A stretch of 64,000 nucleotides of DNA from Hanleya hanleyi (lineage: Eukaryota > Mollusca > Polyplacophora > Lepidopleurida > Hanleyidae), in the NCBI GenBank assembly GCA_036873755.1, contig JAVTVY010047879.1, positions 124,001 through 188,000 of the forward strand, read 5' to 3'. The notes under the pieces were generated by a model, which was not told the DNA's origin, did no database searches, and saw only the letters and a program-made list of their open reading frames with translations. Position 1 is the first letter of the stretch. The number at the start of each line of letters is the position of its first letter. The translations under genes were made by a program, and so were the position numbers. Shown in pieces: positions 58,863 through 64,000 of the stretch.

Positions 58863-59226
58863 AAGGTTAAATCTTAGAATCCTCAGTATCCTAGTCTGAA
58901 TCACAGGTGCCGACGGAGGCTTTTCTGTGGCGTCATATGATCAGCTTTTCAGTCGCCGAACGCCAAATCTGCCAGCATATTACATATCCCACCAATTCGA
59001 AATAAGGAACATGAAACATGGACAACTAGAATGATGGATGACACGGTGTACAATAGATTTGTGATTTCCATCTCGTGTACCCAGGCATGCATGAAAATGA
59101 CCAGTTCTACACTATCTGCGCAGCTCTGGCCAGACAGGTAGTTGACAAGTTCTAAGCAGTGGGTAGAATCTTCATGAGAAATTATGTTGATGTACATGTG
59201 GATGTAGCTGTACTGCACTGAACAGC

Positions 59227-59450
59227 AATTGTACAGTGCCGTTCAGTTACTGATCCATGTACGTAGGTAATTACCTCAAGAGAGAAAGAACAGTCACTAA
59301 ACATTTGTATGCACATATTAAGTAAGTGGTCTTCACGCAGTAACTGTACAGTGCCGTCCAATTACTGATCCATGTACGTAGGTAAAGAACAGTCACTAAA
59401 CATTGCATGTGCATATCAAGTAAGTGGTCTTCAGGCAGTAATTGAACAAT
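59227..59450 (+). repeat. Tandem dimer, 115-bp unit
   Basis: Copies begin at 59227 and 59342. Landmarks in both are TGTACAGTGCCGT, TTACTGATCCATGTACGTAG, AGAACAGTCACTAAACATT and AAGTAAGTGGTCTTCA. Copy 2 lacks about 15 bases and the start of a third copy may follow. Confidence 0.7.
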
Positions 59451-60526
59451 ATTGTTTAGGACGTATGCAATAGTGCTCAACTTGGGAATGGACACTGCCA
59501 GGTGTGGATTGCGCTGTACTTTTCATTACTGGTCTGAACATTTCAGCGAAGTACCACCGAGTAACTTTACAGATCAATCCAATATCAGAGCTACTCTGAG
59601 CCGTACTAATATATTGGAAACTGCACAATACTGAACCACTAAAACTTTCCTGTGTGCCACCTCAAACATAAAGAATAAGGATTTTTAAACAAACGAAATC
59701 TTGGCTTACTGAACATACTGAGGTTCTGATCTGTGTAAAACATATAAGTATATTATTTCCTCAGCCGATATATCTTATATGCTTTCCTTGGGACAGCAGA
59801 ACCGCCGTCTGGGTTAGCGCATAGACAGAAACATAGAAGACTGGAAGAGCAGAATGTCAGGTACACTGAGAAATCTTGAACAGGTGCCAAATGATTCCGG
59901 TGTATGGTGAGGTACTATGATTACGCTGGTCGCTGAATTATTATTTTGGTTGATTGCATGAGCTTATGCTAATTTATCCGATTTGATATCATCATGATAT
60001 ATCTATACGGATTATTGATGTAAGCTTGATGCTTTGTGCGCTGTTTTCACAGTCTAGCTGTGAATATATACGTTCCATCAGTAAACACCAATATAAGCGA
60101 GTGATTAGTCGACCCCAGTGAGTGTTACTAGAATTCCCACTGATTAAATTTGCATAGTAAAGCAAGGTAAGCACCCCGAAGAATGACAAGCAATTCATTT
60201 TGACTGAATATTTCGGCTTATTTTCAATTCATCAGTAGGAGTAAAGTGAAAGAGAAGTACAATAGTTTGTATACAGTTCAAGTGTCAAAATAATAGGTGC
60301 TAAATAAACAAATAATACAGAAGTCTATAAATGTGTCAACTATTGACAAGTACAGTGTGTGGATTGGCAGATGTCAATATGGCTGTCTGTATTGATACAT
60401 AGGCATAATTAAACGCAACATTAAAATGGTGCGCACTGACAAGAAGACATATTACCCACAAAGAAATATACTGACCGCATATTTCTAAAACACCACAAGA
60501 ACCAAAAGTGATCCCTGTGATGATTT
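59451..60526. other. Unassigned stretch
   Basis: No ORF or repeat is supported. Confidence 0.2.
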
Positions 60527-60619
60527 GTATCCCAGCCACGCTTTTATTGTAGGTGTTCATGTTCACATATTGAATTACATGACCACTCTGCCCATTGCAC
60601 CGGCTTGTGGTGCAACACG
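60527..60619 (-). ncRNA. Diverged structured RNA motif
   Basis: On the minus strand it keeps GCCGGTGCAATGGGC in the core, ACATGAACA, and the AATAAAAGC loop between CACCTAC and GTGGCTG (5 of 7 pairs plus one G-U). The outer stem survives only partly (GGATAC). Confidence 0.35.
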
Positions 60620-60830
60620 GTTAGATGGAGCATGTCATGATTCCGTTGAATAGAGAGCGGATATGACGCGATAAAGATAACAGAGAAATAACAAAGTTGC
60701 TGAAGAAACAACACAGAAGACTATAGAGTATCAACAATTGGCATGTGCACTATGAATTGGCAGAACAATTAGGCAGTTAAAATTTATGACAATTGGGTAG
60801 ATAAACAGACAAAAGTACTGAGTGGATTAA

Positions 60831-61150
60831 CCTTACCAGGCCTGGGGCGCCATTGTGCCGTTCCCTACCAACATCTCCGGAGCGACAGAAATTTGAGAGC
60901 TGATACTCCGTGACATTGTAGTCTATCATAGTGAAGTCACCTTGAGCCTACTTGCATAACCCTACGAGCAGAGGATCATGGGTAAATTAAAAATGGCGTC
61001 TATGTGGAGTTACCAGAAAAGTGATGTTTTCGTAATTATTCTTCAAAATTTCTGCTTTTGTGCGAGAAAAAGTGAGCAATAACTATTATATTTCACAACC
61101 GATTATTATTTGTCACATTATTGTAGTGTCACAATTTTGTAATTAAGAAG
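60831..61150. mobile_element. piggyBac-type MITE fragment
   Basis: TTAA (60827-60830) is followed by CCTTACCAGGCCTGGGG. The next 300 bases match the reverse complement of the right half of 53202-53771 (GAGCTGATACTCCGTGAC, GAGCAGAGGATCATGG, CAAAATTTCTGCTTTT). The other end is lost around 61100-61190. Confidence 0.7.
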
Positions 61151-61190
61151 CACCGGCATGGGAAACAATTCAGGAAAAGATCATGTACAT

Positions 61191-63870
61191 CTAACAGTGT
61201 ATTTCACGAAAGTTAAAGTCAATCAATCATTCTTCTTTCACTTGCCCGTTCGTAAGTGAATGTATCTTTACATATCCTATGTGCAAGTGGTATCTGTAAA
61301 CTACAAAAATGGCTGCTCTCAAGAATAGTTAATTGCACAACTTTCCGTAGATCAGGACTCTCTTGCTCTAGCCTGGCATCAATCATGTTCGATGTTCGAG
61401 ATCGCAAGGAAAGGGGGGAGAGGTGGGTCGCTGCAGAGTAAACAGTCAAATTTGAACAGGTAATTTGAACGATCTCGGGACATACCCTCACGGAAAACTG
61501 TTGTGTTTTAGACTTAATTTAACGCACTTTGGTGGATTTGAAAGGCTTCCTAGGGAAGAAGAAATATCTATAAAAATACCATTGATGCTTCAATAAACGT
61601 CTAAAAAAATCAACGTCAGCTAAGTCATATAGAGGAGATCAATTATAGTGATTGGCTATCTCAACGACTTGAGATATTATGCCTTAATTTATTTCCAAGG
61701 AAATGTTGTCATTGTATGTACTAACATCCGCACAAGTCCGTCAACGTATATCGGACCAAACAGGTTAACGATAACTGCGCAAAACGGTTGTTTGTGTGTC
61801 ACTGCCTTAATTACGTTACTACATGACTAGGTTTCCTCCATTTCATTTATATTATTATTTTCTTTTTGTCAAGTGTACGTGGTGGGGGGGGGGGGGGACC
61901 CCATCTGGCTATGGGCCGGGAAGGGACATGTACATTATAAACGATTCAAAATGACGATAATCTATCAAATAGATCAGAAATAGACCATGTAGACCGCCAA
62001 TGCATTACCGCCTGTATATTCAGCAGAAGTAAATATTAGCTCTTTTGCATCATAGCCAAATGAATTTATCCGATTGGAATGGTTTAGAATGATTAATATT
62101 CTTATCGCTTTACAACTGTATCACATTGTGCAGTCTGAGTCGAGATAGGCATAATTGGGAAGATAGTCCATTGGACATCCACATCCTAATCACCCATAGC
62201 GATATCAGGGATGTTCAATATTCATAAACCCTCATTTATATTTGCATTAAATTATTCCATTGGCTCATCTGCAATTCTTATTCGGGAGTATCTAGAGGGC
62301 CATACCACCGAGCGTGTTTGTCATGTTGTAACCAGATATGGCATACATAATTATTTGGCGGCACACGAGAGCAACCATTTTGTATATTCTTGAGTAATTG
62401 AACCTTACTAACAGTTCGCCAAGTGGGAAGAGTTGCCCTTGGTGGCAATATATCATTGACAGACAATATTAAATAACTACACAATCATCGTATACTTATA
62501 GGAGTTCAGGCAAATAGCTATGGATGCTTTCATGGGTAAACTTATTATTCTTGCTGTTTCATATACACTTTTTCATCTTTTGACTGAAAATGGCTCAACC
62601 GATTTTTATTTCCAGGTCGACCATCTGGGAACACCAAGCACTGTCCAACCGTTCCGTCCATCTGATAGATTCACTTCTTGGTCCGTCCTAATCCAGTCCT
62701 TAATCCGCTTGAAATACACACACAGAGTTCTGTTTTGTCTCCTATACCAGTCGTTTGTACCCATATATGTTCTGGGGTGCCTAGACATTTTTGTCGAGCA
62801 ATTCAGCCCCTTTTGAAAATTTCCCCATCTCACCACGCTATTTACTCCATCGGCGCATGGAAAGAAACGTGTTCTACACCAATTACGAAGAATATAGTAT
62901 ATGTGTGATAAAAGCTATGCATATCAACGAAGAATCGATATTTAGTAGCAATAAGTTTCTATATGTGCGTAGATGCGATATATGCATATATTATACATGA
63001 ACTATACATGAAATAGAAGGGCCGTTCAGCAGATAGTGAGTGCTATTCGCAAAGGATAATTTACATGGTCGAAATTGAAAGACACGAGAGGAGAACGTGA
63101 GAGAAGACGCTATTATTTTATAATTAAATCCGATTATGATAAGTGTGTACCTCACTCTGTAAATTGACGCAGACCTGAGGGGATGGACGACGATGAAAGC
63201 AAGCATTATGTTTACTGAATAGAAAATAAATTCGATTTACGGGAGTGTGATTAACTTATATGATCTATATCGTGACTTTCCTCATCCTTACAATATGGTC
63301 GTTATGTTTTAACTGTTCGAGAAGGAGTACCGAGAGTGGAAATGTTCGCCAAATGTTTGAACAACTGATGACTCTATAGACATATTTCCATTCACATCAC
63401 ATGGAACAAGAATATCAATACGAAAGCAAAAGCTCGACAGAGGTAGCCTCCCTCTTATCACCCGAGGAAAGTCGACCGGGACCAAAGCTTTTCATGCATG
63501 GCTATAACCAATCGACACGTTAATATTTGGATGGTGTGACTGTATAGGTTTCAAAATCAGTTTGGCTGTCTGACCCATGACGCAGAGTCATCTATAGACA
63601 CAGTTTAATTACCGATATTGATACATATGCCGCTGCAGCAAATGTCAATCGTATCAATTCATCAAGAGCGCATCTCACGGACATACAATGATTTACAACA
63701 CGCAATAACAAAGCCATATGCAGTATTGGAAGGAACTTTCCATAAAACGAACAAGCTTCCGCCAGAATCTGTGTTCATCAGTCATTATTTACAAAAACCT
63801 ACTTCAAAAGAAAATTGAGAATTGTGGATGGGTAATAAACCTATCTCGCCCATGAATTGCTTTCAATAAT
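61191..63870. other. Unassigned stretch
   Basis: No gene recognised. A run of 14 G near 61884, with ACCCCATCTGGCTATGGGCC after it, may be the eroded end of another TTAA-type MITE. ORFs up to 98 codons (62520-62816) have no recognised domain. Confidence 0.2.
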
Positions 63871-64000
63871 CTTACCTGGCCTGGGGGTGGGGGGGCAAAA
63901 TGACTCCCTACCAAACTTTCTGCACTATCTCCAGAACGACAAAAAATGGACAGCTGAAACTCCTTGACTTTATAGATTATCATATTTAGGTCATATTGAG
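63871..64000. mobile_element. piggyBac-type MITE, end fragment cut by the window edge
   Basis: CTTACCTGGCCTGGGGGTGG, then CTCCCTACCAAACTTTCTGC, TATCTCCAGAACGACA and CAGCTGAAACTCC, matching the right end of 53202-53771 in reverse complement. The TTAA at its edge is mutated to TAAT. Confidence 0.65.

Noticed and set aside
62520..62816. 98-codon ORF with a hydrophobic start.
   Set aside because: Other frames of similar length overlap it on both strands and no domain is recognisable.

Overview
The window looks like gene-poor nuclear DNA of an invertebrate animal. It is AT-rich and has no dense run of long ORFs. It is packed with eukaryotic mobile elements: a LINE with reverse transcriptase and RNase H, Penelope-like reverse transcriptases, piggyBac-type and hAT-type MITEs, a probable solo LTR, and hairpin-headed tandem-repeat elements like those described in bivalves and other molluscs. 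A lophotrochozoan, perhaps a mollusc, is my best inference; the sequence does not fix the species. I found no convincing host gene, tRNA, rRNA or CRISPR. Boundaries come from reading homologous copies by eye and are usually good to about 10-30 bases unless a target-site duplication (TSD) fixes them.

Layout. 1-11468: two near-complete tandem copies (R1 128-5178, R2 5179-9901) and one partial copy (R3) of a unit of about 5 kb, starting with the inverted tail of a tandem-repeat element. 11469-12745: that element in forward orientation, about 170-bp repeats behind a GC hairpin. 12850-13134: a 285-bp short dispersed element. 13234-24048: a mosaic of hairpin-headed tandem arrays, a hAT-like element, a probable solo LTR, and the first arm (S) of a 2.2-kb inverted repeat. 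24040-33700: a diverged copy (R4) of the 5-kb unit, split by a 285-bp element and a 5'-truncated LINE. 34961-36560: Penelope-like element A on the minus strand. 36748-38885: the second inverted arm (S'). 38890-51160: blocks Y, R5 and Y', duplicated relatives of each other and of R4, carrying more Penelope-like pieces. 51160-64000: mostly unrecognised DNA with Penelope fragment C, a complete TTAA-flanked MITE with two further partial copies, a G-rich tract and small duplications.

How it fits together. Because the long blocks are paralogous, filled and empty sites can be read directly for the LINE, for Penelope-like element B, for one 285-bp element and for two small DNA elements, so the relative order of duplication and insertion is recoverable from this one window.

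The most interesting signal is a structured motif of about 95-107 nt. It lies 3 nt after the reverse-transcriptase stop codon of the Penelope-like elements and also makes up the centre of the non-autonomous 285-bp elements. Nine copies are visible. Its stems change sequence but stay paired, while one hairpin loop and a GC-rich core stay nearly constant, which points to a selected RNA structure, possibly a ribozyme. This suggests a previously undescribed pairing of a Penelope-type retroelement with a small RNA parasite.
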